The notes under the pieces: model-generated
What the model was told of the DNA's origin: nothing
Database searches by the model: none
Seen by the model: the letters and a program-made list of their open reading frames with translations, nothing else
From: an uncultured Clostridium sp.
GTDB lineage: Bacteria > Bacillota > Clostridia > Lachnospirales > Lachnospiraceae
Direction of reading: 5' to 3'
Length of the DNA stretch: 61,416 nt
Assembly: GCA_900549235.1 (NCBI GenBank)
Contig: URNT01000022.1
Location: 1-61,416 of the forward strand
Program-made: the position numbers and the translations under genes
Part shown: piece after piece, positions 19,069 to 26,883 of the stretch
How the letters are laid out: every line of letters begins with the position of its first letter
Numbering within the stretch: position 1 is the first letter of the stretch

Positions 19069-19998
19069 ATGGACAGGATGATAAGCGTTGTAGTCTCTGT
19101 ATACAACGAAGAAAAAGCATTGGAAGAATTTTACAGGGAAACAAAACAGGTGCTTAAGGGGCTTACCTGGGATCACGAGCTGATCTTTGTCAATGATGGC
19201 AGTGGGGACGGGAGCCTGGAGCTTTTAGAGACCCTTGCGGCCCAGGACCCCCAGGTGAAGGTGGTCAGCTTTTCCCGGAATTTCGGCCACGAGGCGGCCA
19301 TGATCGCTGGTATGGATCACAGCCGGGGGGACGGGATCGTGTGTATGGATGCGGATCTTCAGCACCCGCCGGAATGTATCCCTGAGATCATCTCCCGGTT
19401 TGAGGATGGCTTTGAGGTCATCAGTATGGTACGCACCAGGAATGAAAGCGCCGGATGGGTGAAAAATGTGACCTCCTCCGGTTTTTACTGGCTGATTAAC
19501 CACATTTCTGACGTGCATTTTGAGCCAAATGCCTCTGACTTTTTCGCTGTAAGCCGCCATGTGGCCCAGGTGCTAAAGGACAATTACAGGGAGCGGGTCC
19601 GCTTCCTCAGAGGCTATGTCCAGAATGTAGGCTTTAAAAAGACAGTTCTTCAGTATGAAGCCCGTCCAAGGGTGGCAGGAGAGAGTAAGTACAGCATCAG
19701 GAAGCTGTTTATCTTCTCCGTCAACACCATCCTCTGTTTTTCCAATATGCCTCTGAAGCTGGGGATCTACGCTGGTATATTTTCTGCCTTGCTGGGCGTG
19801 TCAGTGATGATCTACACCCTGTTTACAAGGCAGGGTGCTCCAAGCGGCTATGCCACCATCGTGGTGCTGATCTGCTTTATGTTTGCCATGCTGTTTGTGA
19901 TTGTAGGCATCATTGGAGAGTATATCGCCATCCTGTTTACAGAGCTGAAGGACCGGCCCATCTACATCGTAGAGCGGACCAGAAATCTGGAAAAATAA
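19069..19998 (+). CDS. GtrB/DPM1-like polyprenyl-phosphate glycosyltransferase
   Basis: GT2-family membrane enzyme of 309 residues. Residues 1-220 form the catalytic GT-A domain: VVSVYNEEKALEEF at the N-terminus, FVNDGSGDGS, and the MDADLQHPPE motif typical of dolichol/bactoprenol-phosphate sugar transferases. Two membrane segments follow, at roughly 224-250 and 258-290. Such enzymes attach a sugar to undecaprenyl phosphate for use by GT-C transferases outside the membrane, which fits the three GT-C-like proteins upstream. An in-frame ATG three codons later is an alternative start. It ends the glycan cluster; hairpins and a new promoter follow. Confidence 0.9.
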   Translation: MDRMISVVVSVYNEEKALEEFYRETKQVLKGLTWDHELIFVNDGSGDGSLELLETLAAQDPQVKVVSFSRNFGHEAAMIAGMDHSRGDGIVCMDADLQHPPECIPEIISRFEDGFEVISMVRTRNESAGWVKNVTSSGFYWLINHISDVHFEPNASDFFAVSRHVAQVLKDNYRERVRFLRGYVQNVGFKKTVLQYEARPRVAGESKYSIRKLFIFSVNTILCFSNMPLKLGIYAGIFSALLGVSVMIYTLFTRQGAPSGYATIVVLICFMFAMLFVIVGIIGEYIAILFTELKDRPIYIVERTRNLEK

Positions 19999-20042
19999 AA
20001 TCTCTTGGGAGATTCTTTAAGGAAAGTTTAGATTTCCTTTCT
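19999..20042 (+). terminator. Probable transcription terminator of the glycan cluster
   Basis: Two hairpins lie in tandem just after the last glycan gene: AATCTC/GAGATT at 19999-20004 and 20009-20014, and AAGGAAA/TTTCCTT at 20019-20025 and 20033-20039. Each is followed by a T-rich stretch. The second hairpin ends directly against the -35 box of the next promoter. Confidence 0.6.
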
Positions 20043-20071
20043 TGACAATCAAAGGAAAAAATGAGTATAAT
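20042..20071 (+). promoter_or_regulatory. Strong promoter of the tetR-TolC-like operon
   Basis: A consensus TTGACA at 20042-20047 and TATAAT at 20066-20071 are separated by 18 bases. Transcription would begin near 20078, inside the repeat block described next. Confidence 0.85.
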
Positions 20072-20107
20072 GTCATCGTGACATCCTGTCATGGTGACAT
20101 TTTGTCA
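20071..20107 (+). promoter_or_regulatory. Tandem dyad operators overlapping the promoter, likely TetR sites
   Basis: TGTCATCGTGACA (20071-20083) and TGTCATGGTGACA (20087-20099) are each a dyad with arms TGTCA/TGACA. A third half-site TGTCA begins at 20103. The repeats start at 20071, 20087 and 20103, an exact 16-base period. They cover the -10 box and the start of transcription. A TetR gene lies immediately downstream, so autoregulation is the natural reading (inference). Confidence 0.75.
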
Positions 20108-20173
20108 TTTATAAGGACTGAAAGCCGGTAAGGCCCGTCCTGTTTTTACAAAGGAAGGCAAGGAGGCACAGGT

Positions 20174-20821
20174 ATGCCCACACAGCGTTTTATCAATCTG
20201 AAGGAAGAAAAGAAGCAGGCTATTTTAGAAGCGGCCATCCACGAATTTTCCAGAGTCCCTTATGCAGCGGCATCCATCAACCAGATTATCAAGGAGGCAG
20301 ACATTTCCCGGGGGAGCTTTTATACATATTTTCAGGATAAGGACGATCTGATGCGTTATATCCTTTCCGGGGCAAGGGAACGATGCTTAGAGGAGATCCT
20401 CCGGCTTATGGATGAGGAGGGAGGCAATTTTTTCCGGATTCCCCTTCGTATGCTGGAGCGTGTGATGGAGGAGGGCATCCAGAGAAAGAACTATCAGCTG
20501 TTCCGCAATATGCTCTCAGACCTGAGCGCGGTGGATCAGAATCAGCTGTTTGGGATCAAGGGCTTTCTTCTCCACGACGAGACTTTCAGAGACTTTGTGA
20601 GGCAGCTTTATGATCATCTGGATAAGGATCGCTGCCAGATGAGCCCGGAGGCCCTGGCTTACGGCGCGGAGATGGCGATGATGATCGTTATTAAGGCGCT
20701 TACATTATTTTACAAAAATGTGATCGAAAAAAACAAGATACTGACTGTTGCGAGAAATGAGCTTCTGATCCTGGAACGGGGAGTCTGCGGACTGCAGTCT
20801 CTGGAAGAGATCAGAGCATAG
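20174..20821 (+). CDS. TetR/AcrR-family transcriptional regulator
   Basis: A 215-residue DNA-binding regulator. The N-terminal helix-turn-helix covers about residues 10-55, including AILEAAIHEFS, the recognition region ADISRGSFYTYF and DKDDLMRYI, as in TetR/AcrR proteins. The remainder is a helical ligand-binding domain without recognisable specificity. An AGGAGG site precedes the ATG. The promoter in front carries tandem 16-base dyads, probably its own operator. Two TolC-like secreted proteins follow on the same strand, 14 and 52 bases after the stops of the preceding genes, so the regulator probably controls them in response to an unknown small molecule. Confidence 0.92.
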   Translation: MPTQRFINLKEEKKQAILEAAIHEFSRVPYAAASINQIIKEADISRGSFYTYFQDKDDLMRYILSGARERCLEEILRLMDEEGGNFFRIPLRMLERVMEEGIQRKNYQLFRNMLSDLSAVDQNQLFGIKGFLLHDETFRDFVRQLYDHLDKDRCQMSPEALAYGAEMAMMIVIKALTLFYKNVIEKNKILTVARNELLILERGVCGLQSLEEIRA

Positions 20822-20835
20822 AATGGAGGAATATC

Positions 20836-22167
20836 ATGGAACATCATAAAAAAAGACCCTACGGCCGCCGCCTGCTGACCCTGTTTACCGCGTCAGCCCT
20901 GGCAGTGACCGCCCAGGCCGGGACATTTGCGGCAGCGCCCCTGACTGCCTGGGCGGCCGTGAACCAGCCGGATGACAATACCTATCAGCCGCCGGAGGCG
21001 CCGGCCCCCGACATCAGTAAGGAGCTGAGCCCGGAGTTTGCCTATTCTTCTGATAAATGGGCCTCTCTCAGGGACAATGTAATGGAATATGAGGAGCTGG
21101 GGGATCTGATCCACGAGTACAACCCTAAGGTGCGAAGCAACCGCTCCTCCTACAACGATATGAAGGGCAAGACCTCCAATGACATCAGCCAGCAGCTGAT
21201 GGACGACGCCCAGGACGTATGGGATACGGCAGAGGAGATGAAGAGCATGGCAGACGATCTGTACAGCACTCTGGATGATGCCTCCTACGCTCCGGCCCTT
21301 GCAGGGGTGGCAGGAAGCTACGGTACCGCTCTTATCGGTGCCGCCAGCTTGAATTTCAACGCCAGCTCTTTGGAAAAGATGGCGGATAACAACTATGAGG
21401 ACGCCGATATGGAAAAGATCAAATACGATCAGACCGAGGCCAATCTTGTATACCAGGCTCAGCAGCTGATGGCTACCTATGAGCAGTCCCAGTACAATAT
21501 GACCACCCTCCAGGGGGCAAGGGATAATGCTCAGACTGCCTATGACGCCACGGTGGCCCGCCAGTCCGTAGGGGCTGCCACACAGAAGGAGGTGCTGGAT
21601 GCTCTGAAGCTGGTTCAGGATCAGGATGCCTCCATCCGCTCCGCCCAGAAGTCCGCTGATAATGTACACCGGAGTCTGTGCCTGATGCTCGGCTGGTCCG
21701 CAGATGCCCAGCCAGAGATCCGCAGCATTCCTGAACCAGATATGGATCGGATCGCTTCCCTGGATCCTAACGCGGACCTGGAAACAGCTTACGCCAATAA
21801 TTATGACATTCGCTACAATGAAAAGAAGATCGGGAATCTTTCCTCCCAGGATCTGATCGAATCCACCAAGGCCACCATTGAGGACAGCAAAAATACAGTG
21901 GCCAATTCCTTAAAGAGCCAGTATAACAAGATTCTTGTAGCCCGGGATGCCTACAATACGGCAGTTATGAACGAACAGCTTCAGGCAGAGACCTTAAAGC
22001 AGTCCGAGGCCCAGAAGGCAGTGGGGATGATTACAGACCAGGCCTATGCCTCTGCTCAGAACGCATACCTGGCAGCTTCCAACGATGTGCAGAATGCCCG
22101 CCTCCAGCTCCGTCTTGCCATGGAAACCTATGACTGGATCGTAAATGGGCTGACTATTTCAGGCTGA
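20836..22167 (+). CDS. Secreted TolC-like coiled-coil protein (first paralogue)
   Basis: A 443-residue exported protein. A signal peptide spans residues 1-40 and ends in AWA before AVNQ. The mature part is almost entirely helical and rich in Ala, Gln, Asp and Asn. It shows the two-fold repeated hairpin pattern of outer-membrane efflux proteins of the TolC family: long helices around residues 190-270 and 340-430, the latter containing EAQKAVGMITDQAYASAQNA. The segment LRDNVMEYEELGDLI recurs almost unchanged in the next gene. TolC proteins normally span an outer membrane, which this organism should lack, and no RND, ABC or adaptor gene lies nearby. A cell-wall or periplasm-like scaffold is possible; the function is unknown. 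Confidence 0.75.
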   Translation: MEHHKKRPYGRRLLTLFTASALAVTAQAGTFAAAPLTAWAAVNQPDDNTYQPPEAPAPDISKELSPEFAYSSDKWASLRDNVMEYEELGDLIHEYNPKVRSNRSSYNDMKGKTSNDISQQLMDDAQDVWDTAEEMKSMADDLYSTLDDASYAPALAGVAGSYGTALIGAASLNFNASSLEKMADNNYEDADMEKIKYDQTEANLVYQAQQLMATYEQSQYNMTTLQGARDNAQTAYDATVARQSVGAATQKEVLDALKLVQDQDASIRSAQKSADNVHRSLCLMLGWSADAQPEIRSIPEPDMDRIASLDPNADLETAYANNYDIRYNEKKIGNLSSQDLIESTKATIEDSKNTVANSLKSQYNKILVARDAYNTAVMNEQLQAETLKQSEAQKAVGMITDQAYASAQNAYLAASNDVQNARLQLRLAMETYDWIVNGLTISG

Positions 22168-22205
22168 TCCCAGAGCCTGTTAGAGTATCGAAAAGGAGTA
22201 AAATT

Positions 22206-23414
22206 ATGATGAAAATAAAAAAACGGAAGGGACTGATCTGCCTGGGACTGGCATTTTCCCTGGCAGCCGGGTCCGCTGCCACCGCCTGGGCGGAGGAAAC
22301 TCAGGCCCAGCGGATGGAACGGCTCAGGGACAATCAGATGGAATATGATGAGCTGTCCGATCTGATAAAAAATTATTACCCTCCCATAAAAAGCGCATAT
22401 GATACAATTAACAGCATGAAGGATGACAACAGCCAGGCCATTTTGGAAAGCCGTCTGGCAGCCAGCAGCCTGTTAGATGAGGCGGAGCAGATCAAGGCAG
22501 ACTCATCAGGGGGAAGCCCGGAGGAAAAGGCAGCAGCCAATATGACAGCCAAGGTCTTAAGAAGCAATGCCAAATCCTTAAAAAGCTATGCTGACAGCGC
22601 GGAAAGGGGCTTGGATTCCTATGACTCCCAGGTAAAGACTCTGGACCGCAATGTAAACAGTATTGTATACAATGTAGAAAAGCTGATGAACACCTATCAG
22701 CAGACCCTTGCCATGCGCCAGGTGGCAGCTAAGGGAGCAGAGATTGCCCAGGCAGCCAGGGACCTTCAGACCACCATGCAGGCCCAGGGGCTTTCTGTAG
22801 ATCGTGATGTGCTGTCAGCAGCCGCCAGCTTCTCCTCCGCCAGCCAGCAGCTTGCAAGCGTGGATCAGGGGCTGGAGCAGCTGAAAAAGACCCTGTGCAC
22901 CTTTACAGGCTGGGGTGCTGAGGGAGATCCCCAGATCGGCCCCGTTCCCTCTGCTGATACGGCTTCCATTGCTTCCATCGATGTAGAGAGTGATAAAGAA
23001 AAGGCGGCACTGAATAATTATGAGATGATAAACCTTAGAAGCGGCTCCGGCGGCAATATGAGCCAGCTGGCTTCCCAGCTTACAAAGAGCACAACCAAGA
23101 CTAAAAATAAGCTGAGAGACGTACAATATGGAGAGGAAACGGTAAAATCCGGGGTTCAGACCCTTTATGATGTGATCCTGGAGAAGAAAGCCCTCTATGA
23201 TTCTGCTCTTACCGCTTACCAGAGTGCCCAGATCAGCTGGAACGGCGCTCAGCTTCAGCGTCAGAGCGGCGCTCTCAGCGATATACAGTTTATGCAGCAG
23301 GAGCTTGCTTTTCTCCAGGCTGAGGCGGATTTCAAGTGCGCGGACCTGGCTCTCCAGCAGGCAATGCGGGATTACGAATGGGCTGTCAGAGGTGTATCAG
23401 TCTCTGCGGCTTAA
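22206..23414 (+). CDS. Secreted TolC-like coiled-coil protein (second paralogue)
   Basis: A 402-residue exported protein with a signal peptide ending in AWA at residue 29. The N-terminal LRDNQMEYDELSDLI parallels the upstream paralogue. The rest is predicted to be long helices with a TolC-like hairpin around residues 290-395, where SAQISWNGAQLQRQSGALSD corresponds to the repeat region of TolC proteins. An AAAGGAG site precedes two adjacent ATG codons (22206 and 22209). The gene is probably co-transcribed with tetR and the first paralogue, and a long hairpin follows the stop. Two different copies side by side suggest a hetero-oligomer or recent duplication and divergence. Confidence 0.75.
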   Translation: MMKIKKRKGLICLGLAFSLAAGSAATAWAEETQAQRMERLRDNQMEYDELSDLIKNYYPPIKSAYDTINSMKDDNSQAILESRLAASSLLDEAEQIKADSSGGSPEEKAAANMTAKVLRSNAKSLKSYADSAERGLDSYDSQVKTLDRNVNSIVYNVEKLMNTYQQTLAMRQVAAKGAEIAQAARDLQTTMQAQGLSVDRDVLSAAASFSSASQQLASVDQGLEQLKKTLCTFTGWGAEGDPQIGPVPSADTASIASIDVESDKEKAALNNYEMINLRSGSGGNMSQLASQLTKSTTKTKNKLRDVQYGEETVKSGVQTLYDVILEKKALYDSALTAYQSAQISWNGAQLQRQSGALSDIQFMQQELAFLQAEADFKCADLALQQAMRDYEWAVRGVSVSAA

Positions 23415-23420
23415 GCAAAG

Positions 23421-23460
23421 CTGCCCCTGATATGAGTCTTTCATAATAGGGGCAGTTCTA
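23421..23460 (+). terminator. Terminator after the TolC-like pair
   Basis: CTGCCCCT (23421-23428) pairs with AGGGGCAG (23448-23455). Inside it TATGA (23431-23435) pairs with TCATA (23441-23445). The long stem lies just after the stop codon. The tail is only moderately T-rich. Confidence 0.65.
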
Positions 23461-23518
23461 AATTGCGAAAATTTGTCAATTTCTAACAAAAAATATAAAA
23501 AATTCATAGGGTTGTCCC

Positions 23519-23547
23519 TTGATTTTATAGTCAAAAGGTGATATTCT
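23519..23547 (+). promoter_or_regulatory. Probable promoter of the HPr-like gene
   Basis: TTGATT at 23519-23524 and TATTCT at 23542-23547 are 17 bases apart in an AT-rich stretch. The elements are moderate matches. Confidence 0.5.
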
Positions 23548-23586
23548 TTTATATATAAGGCACTTTAATGCGTGAAAGGAGGGGAG

Positions 23587-23619
23587 ATGTGCCGTGTAGT
23601 CAGTTGTTTGTTTTTTTGA
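23587..23619 (+). CDS. Possible 10-residue leader peptide MCRVVSCLFF
   Basis: The ATG at 23587 is preceded by AGGAGGGG, one of the best ribosome binding sites in the region. It opens a frame of ten codons (MCRVVSCLFF) ending in TGA at 23617-23619. The stop lies just before the ribosome binding site of the HPr-like gene at 23635. Translation here could affect initiation downstream. It could also be chance; no attenuator hairpin follows. Confidence 0.35.
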   Translation: MCRVVSCLFF

Positions 23620-23634
23620 ATTGAGGTGAATCAT

Positions 23635-23883
23635 ATGGTAACCAAACGGTTGGACAGCCGGGCAAAGGATTTTAAAACAATCCCGATTTCTTATCTGATA
23701 CAGACCGCGAACCAGTTTGAATGTGACATCTATGTAACCAGTGAGATGCATACCGCAAATGTAAAGCACTATGACGAGATGAAAAATCTGCGGATGTGCG
23801 GATTCCTTACATTTATTTTTAAAGGCAGCGACGAGACGGAGGCCGAGGACAGGATACAGCGGATTCTCTGGCAGGGAAACTAA
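23635..23883 (+). CDS. HPr-like small protein lacking the phosphorylated histidine
   Basis: An 82-residue protein. The pattern of hydrophobic residues in FECDIYVTSEMHTANVKHYD, MCGFLTFIFKGSDETEAEDR and RIL matches the strand-helix order of HPr, the phosphocarrier of the sugar phosphotransferase system. The region where HPr has its phospho-histidine (normally GLHARPA) instead reads SYLIQTANQF, so it cannot act as a normal phosphocarrier. A GTG at 23626 is in frame, but the ATG at 23635 is better placed after GAGGTGA. It has its own promoter and terminator. A regulatory or binding role is possible; the fold call is inference from weak similarity. Confidence 0.6.
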   Translation: MVTKRLDSRAKDFKTIPISYLIQTANQFECDIYVTSEMHTANVKHYDEMKNLRMCGFLTFIFKGSDETEAEDRIQRILWQGN

Positions 23884-23931
23884 AGACTAAGATAGGATGA
23901 GTACATAATTATGCATTACAAGATATGATCA

Positions 23932-23968
23932 ACGAGGGCAGGATACGAAAAACCAGCTCTCGTTTTTT
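23932..23968 (+). terminator. Rho-independent terminator
   Basis: ACGAGGGC (23932-23939) pairs with GCTCTCGT (23956-23963), with one G-U pair, followed by a run of six T. A perfect palindrome CCTCCGGAGG follows at 23982-23991 with no evident role. Confidence 0.75.
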
Positions 23969-24030
23969 GTTTGCCTGGCGTCCTCCGGAGGCACAAAGTA
24001 AAATCGAAACGGAATTGTAAGAAAAAAGTA

Positions 24031-24059
24031 CTGTTAAAATGGCAGTATTTTGCTATAAT
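24031..24059 (+). promoter_or_regulatory. Promoter of the lipoprotein-MBL pair
   Basis: A consensus TATAAT at 24054-24059 lies 17 bases after a weak -35 (CTGTTA, 24031-24036). The ribosome binding site CAGGAGGA and the ATG at 24095 follow. Confidence 0.6.
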
Positions 24060-24094
24060 AGTAATGTTGACAAAAATCAGGAGGATGAAATGCT

Positions 24095-24646
24095 ATGCTA
24101 AACTGGAAAAAATTATCATGGGTGATCATGGCCTCCGTAACCCTGCTGTGCGGATGTACCCAGAGCAACATCGTTTCCCCGGAGGGCGGTACAGTAGCAG
24201 GAGACAAACGGCCGGATACAGAAGTGAACAAAGATATCGCAATCGACTGGACAGAAGTGAGAGAGGATCTGAGAGACACATTTTTAGAGCCTTACGGTCC
24301 CTTCGCAGACTATGTGATGGATCTGGACAGCCGGTTTGACAGCCAGACCCAGACACTGAACGTGCTCCTTCCCGTGACCCACAAGACCACAGGAGACATC
24401 GCTGTGTCTTATGCTCAGGAAGTTTTAAAGGTGATCGGCAGCTCTGTGGCCACTCAGAACTTCTACTATGAGGCTCCGGATGTGGAGGGAGACAGTGAGG
24501 ATACCTATTACGGCAGCTTCTTTGATGAGTATGATGTCTGCGTGCAGGTATTTTTCTATGACCAGGAGGGGGAAGAAAGCACCTACCTTGTGAATGATAC
24601 CATGAAGGCAGGGGAGCAGAGAGCTCTCCAGGCACAGCTTCAGTAA
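24095..24646 (+). CDS. Predicted lipoprotein of unknown function
   Basis: A 183-residue secreted lipoprotein. The N-terminus has basic residues, a hydrophobic stretch and a lipobox LCGC with C21 as the lipidated residue. The mature part contains repeated acidic and aromatic residues (TFLEPYGPFADYVMDL, YYEAPDVEGDSEDTYYGSFF) and no motif I recognise. It has its own promoter and a good CAGGAGGA site. The next gene starts 13 bases later and encodes a secreted metallo-beta-lactamase-fold protein, so the two are probably an operon acting outside the membrane. Confidence 0.75.
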   Translation: MLNWKKLSWVIMASVTLLCGCTQSNIVSPEGGTVAGDKRPDTEVNKDIAIDWTEVREDLRDTFLEPYGPFADYVMDLDSRFDSQTQTLNVLLPVTHKTTGDIAVSYAQEVLKVIGSSVATQNFYYEAPDVEGDSEDTYYGSFFDEYDVCVQVFFYDQEGEESTYLVNDTMKAGEQRALQAQLQ

Positions 24647-24659
24647 GGAGATCCGGGCT

Positions 24660-25757
24660 ATGACAAGAATTGACAGATACTGGAAGCAGGCGGCGGCAGG
24701 GCTTCTGACCGCAACCCTTCTGCTGGCAGGCGGCGGCAGCTTCCGAATGGAAAGCTACGCTATGCAGTCCCGCCAGCAGCTTACCGCTCCCAATAAGATC
24801 ATCGTAGCGGACGAGAACAGCCAGTCCGCCGGCGGACAGACAGCCGCAGAGGGAAGCGGGGCCTCCCAGACGGTGGTTAATACCGCCCAGACAGCTGCTA
24901 TCGGACAGGTATCCACTCCTGTCACCGATGGTTCGTCCCTGTTCGGTCCGGGACGTCTGACCATGTATGCGAATCATGACACCACCGCCCAGCAGCTTTC
25001 TGTTATCATTGAAAATGGCGAGGGACAGCTGATCGTGGTAGACGGAGGCTGGACGGACAACGCGGAGTTCCTTTTAAACCAGATCAAGCAGAAGGGCGGT
25101 CATGTAGGCGCCTGGCTGCTTACCCATCCCGACTCCGACCACGCAGGCGCCCTGGCAGACATCCTGTACAAGCACCCTGGCGAGATCACCATCGACGGCA
25201 TCTACTACTCCTTCCTTGAGGACAGCTGGTATGCAGAAAAGGATGCCAATGTAGCTAATATGGTAACGTACTTAAAGGGCGCTTTTGCCACCCTTCCGGC
25301 AGAGACCCTTCACGGAAATATTGTATCCGGACAGGTCATCGAGGTTGGCCCGGCGAAGATCCAGGTGATCAATTCCGCCTACAAGACAACCAGCGACTTT
25401 ATCAATAACAGCAGCGTGGTTTACCTCGTATCCTTAAACGGAACCAATGTAGTATTTCTAGGAGACCTGGCAAGAGCCGGCGGCGCTCAGCTCCTTGCGG
25501 ATCATGATCTGTCCGCCCTGGACTGCGATATTGTCCAGATGGCCCACCATGGACAGAACGGCGTGGACTTTGAGGTGTATAAGGCCTTAAAGCCGGAGAT
25601 ATGTCTCTGGCCCACCCCTCAGTGGCTCTGGGATAACAACAGCGGCAGCGGCGCAGGCACCGGCCCCTGGGCCACCCTGGAGACCAGAAACTGGATGGTG
25701 CGTCTGGGTGTGACTACCTATTACGCCACCAAGGACGGGGATCAGGTTATCGAATAG
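24660..25757 (+). CDS. Exported metallo-beta-lactamase-fold hydrolase
   Basis: A 365-residue protein with an N-terminal signal sequence (about residues 1-34), a low-complexity Gln/Ser/Ala linker to about residue 90, and then an MBL domain. THPDSDH (H156, D158, D160, H161) is the HxDxDH metal motif. FLGDLA and AHHGQNG supply the later aspartate and histidine. The arrangement resembles the MBL domain associated with ComEC and its stand-alone relatives rather than beta-lactamases proper. The substrate is unknown; a phosphodiester is the usual one for this group. It is probably co-expressed with the lipoprotein 13 bases upstream. A strong terminator follows. Confidence 0.82.
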   Translation: MTRIDRYWKQAAAGLLTATLLLAGGGSFRMESYAMQSRQQLTAPNKIIVADENSQSAGGQTAAEGSGASQTVVNTAQTAAIGQVSTPVTDGSSLFGPGRLTMYANHDTTAQQLSVIIENGEGQLIVVDGGWTDNAEFLLNQIKQKGGHVGAWLLTHPDSDHAGALADILYKHPGEITIDGIYYSFLEDSWYAEKDANVANMVTYLKGAFATLPAETLHGNIVSGQVIEVGPAKIQVINSAYKTTSDFINNSSVVYLVSLNGTNVVFLGDLARAGGAQLLADHDLSALDCDIVQMAHHGQNGVDFEVYKALKPEICLWPTPQWLWDNNSGSGAGTGPWATLETRNWMVRLGVTTYYATKDGDQVIE

Positions 25758-25766
25758 CGTATATGA

Positions 25767-25792
25767 AAAGCAGCTCTCCGGGGCTGCTTTTT
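25767..25792 (+). terminator. Rho-independent terminator
   Basis: AAAGCAGC (25767-25774) pairs with GCTGCTTT (25783-25790) around a short loop, followed by further T residues. It closes the lipoprotein-MBL operon. Confidence 0.8.
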
Positions 25793-25795
25793 AGA

Positions 25796-25824
25796 TTGCA
25801 GGAAGCCATATTCCATGCTACAAT
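25796..25824 (+). promoter_or_regulatory. Promoter of the first lacI-family gene
   Basis: TTGCAG at 25796-25801 and TACAAT at 25819-25824 are 17 bases apart. A palindrome AATCGATT near 25852-25859 lies in the leader and could be an operator. Confidence 0.5.
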
Positions 25825-25881
25825 ATTTTCAGAAATATAGAAATCGATTGCGGGGAAGGAAATACAGAAGGGGGTCAGAAA

Positions 25882-26871
25882 ATGACGATCTATGATATAG
25901 CAAAGCTGGCCGGCGTGTCTGCCAGCACCGTATCCAGAGTGGCAAACAATAAGCCGGGGATCAAGGAGGAAACCAGAAAGCAGATCCTGGAGCTTCTGGA
26001 AGCGTACGATTACAGGCCCAATGAAACCGCCAGGGGGCTGGTAACAAAGGCCAGCCGGATGATCGGTATCCTGATTGCCAACATCCAGTATTCCCATTAC
26101 GTTCATATTGCCCATTATATTCAGAAGGAGATGGAAAAGCAGGGCTATGTCAGCCTTCTTTTAAATACCGGTCTCGGTGAAGAACAGAAGGTGGACGGCA
26201 TCCGTATTCTGAGCCAGAGGCGGGTGGACGGAGTGATCCTTATCGGCTCTACTTTTCAGTCAGATCAGGTAAAAGAGGCCTTAAAAGCCAGCCTTCCCGG
26301 CGTGCCGGTGGTGATCACCAACGGCTATCTGGATCTGCCTGAGGTAAAGGGGGTTCTGGTAGACGAGGACCAGGGCATCGAAAACTGCGTCCGCCTGATG
26401 GCAGGAAAGGGCCATAAAAAGCTGGCCTTTGTAAAGCCGGGGGATATTCCCAGCAGCCGCGCGAAGGAACGTGGCTTTATAAAGGGCATGGAGTCCCTTG
26501 GCTGGAAAAAGGAGGAGCTGTGGCTTTACGAATGTACCAGCACCCTGGAAAATGGCTACCGCGTCACAGAGGAGATCTTAAGGGAGCACCCGGATCTGGA
26601 GGGAATCATCTTCGGTGAGGACCTGGCAGCGGTCAGCGCCTTAAGGGCTCTTTTAGATAAAAAAATACCCGTGCCGGGGCAGGTAGCTGTCATCGGAGTA
26701 GACAACTCCGAATACTGCGACATCTGCTACCCCAAGCTCACTTCTCTTGACAACCGTCTGGTAGAAATGAGCCAGGAGGCGGCGCGGATCCTTTTAGACA
26801 GCCTGGAGGGCCGTGAAAACCCTGAAAAAATCATGGTGTTTTCCCGGATTGTGGAGCGGGAAAGCACGTAA
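25882..26871 (+). CDS. LacI-family transcriptional regulator
   Basis: A 329-residue repressor. The N-terminal helix-turn-helix (residues 2-30: TIYDIAKLAGVSASTVSRVA) and hinge (YRPNETARGL) are typical of LacI/GalR proteins. A periplasmic-binding-protein-like sugar domain follows, with VDGVILIGS and the late VIGVDNSEYC...PKLTSLDN pattern. An AAGGGGG-type site precedes the ATG. No sugar operon is attached: the next gene is convergent, 12 bases away. Its targets therefore lie elsewhere, or it may influence the symporter gene about 1.2 kb downstream. Confidence 0.93.
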   Translation: MTIYDIAKLAGVSASTVSRVANNKPGIKEETRKQILELLEAYDYRPNETARGLVTKASRMIGILIANIQYSHYVHIAHYIQKEMEKQGYVSLLLNTGLGEEQKVDGIRILSQRRVDGVILIGSTFQSDQVKEALKASLPGVPVVITNGYLDLPEVKGVLVDEDQGIENCVRLMAGKGHKKLAFVKPGDIPSSRAKERGFIKGMESLGWKKEELWLYECTSTLENGYRVTEEILREHPDLEGIIFGEDLAAVSALRALLDKKIPVPGQVAVIGVDNSEYCDICYPKLTSLDNRLVEMSQEAARILLDSLEGRENPEKIMVFSRIVEREST

Positions 26872-26883
26872 GTCCTGGAAAAT

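Noticed and set aside
20893..21669. 258-codon minus-strand frame inside the first TolC-like gene
   Set aside because: Complement of the helical repeat; Gly/Leu/Val/His bias is an artefact of the coding strand.
23982..23991. Palindrome CCTCCGGAGG
   Set aside because: It is isolated, lies just after a terminator and before the next promoter, and has no partner copy.
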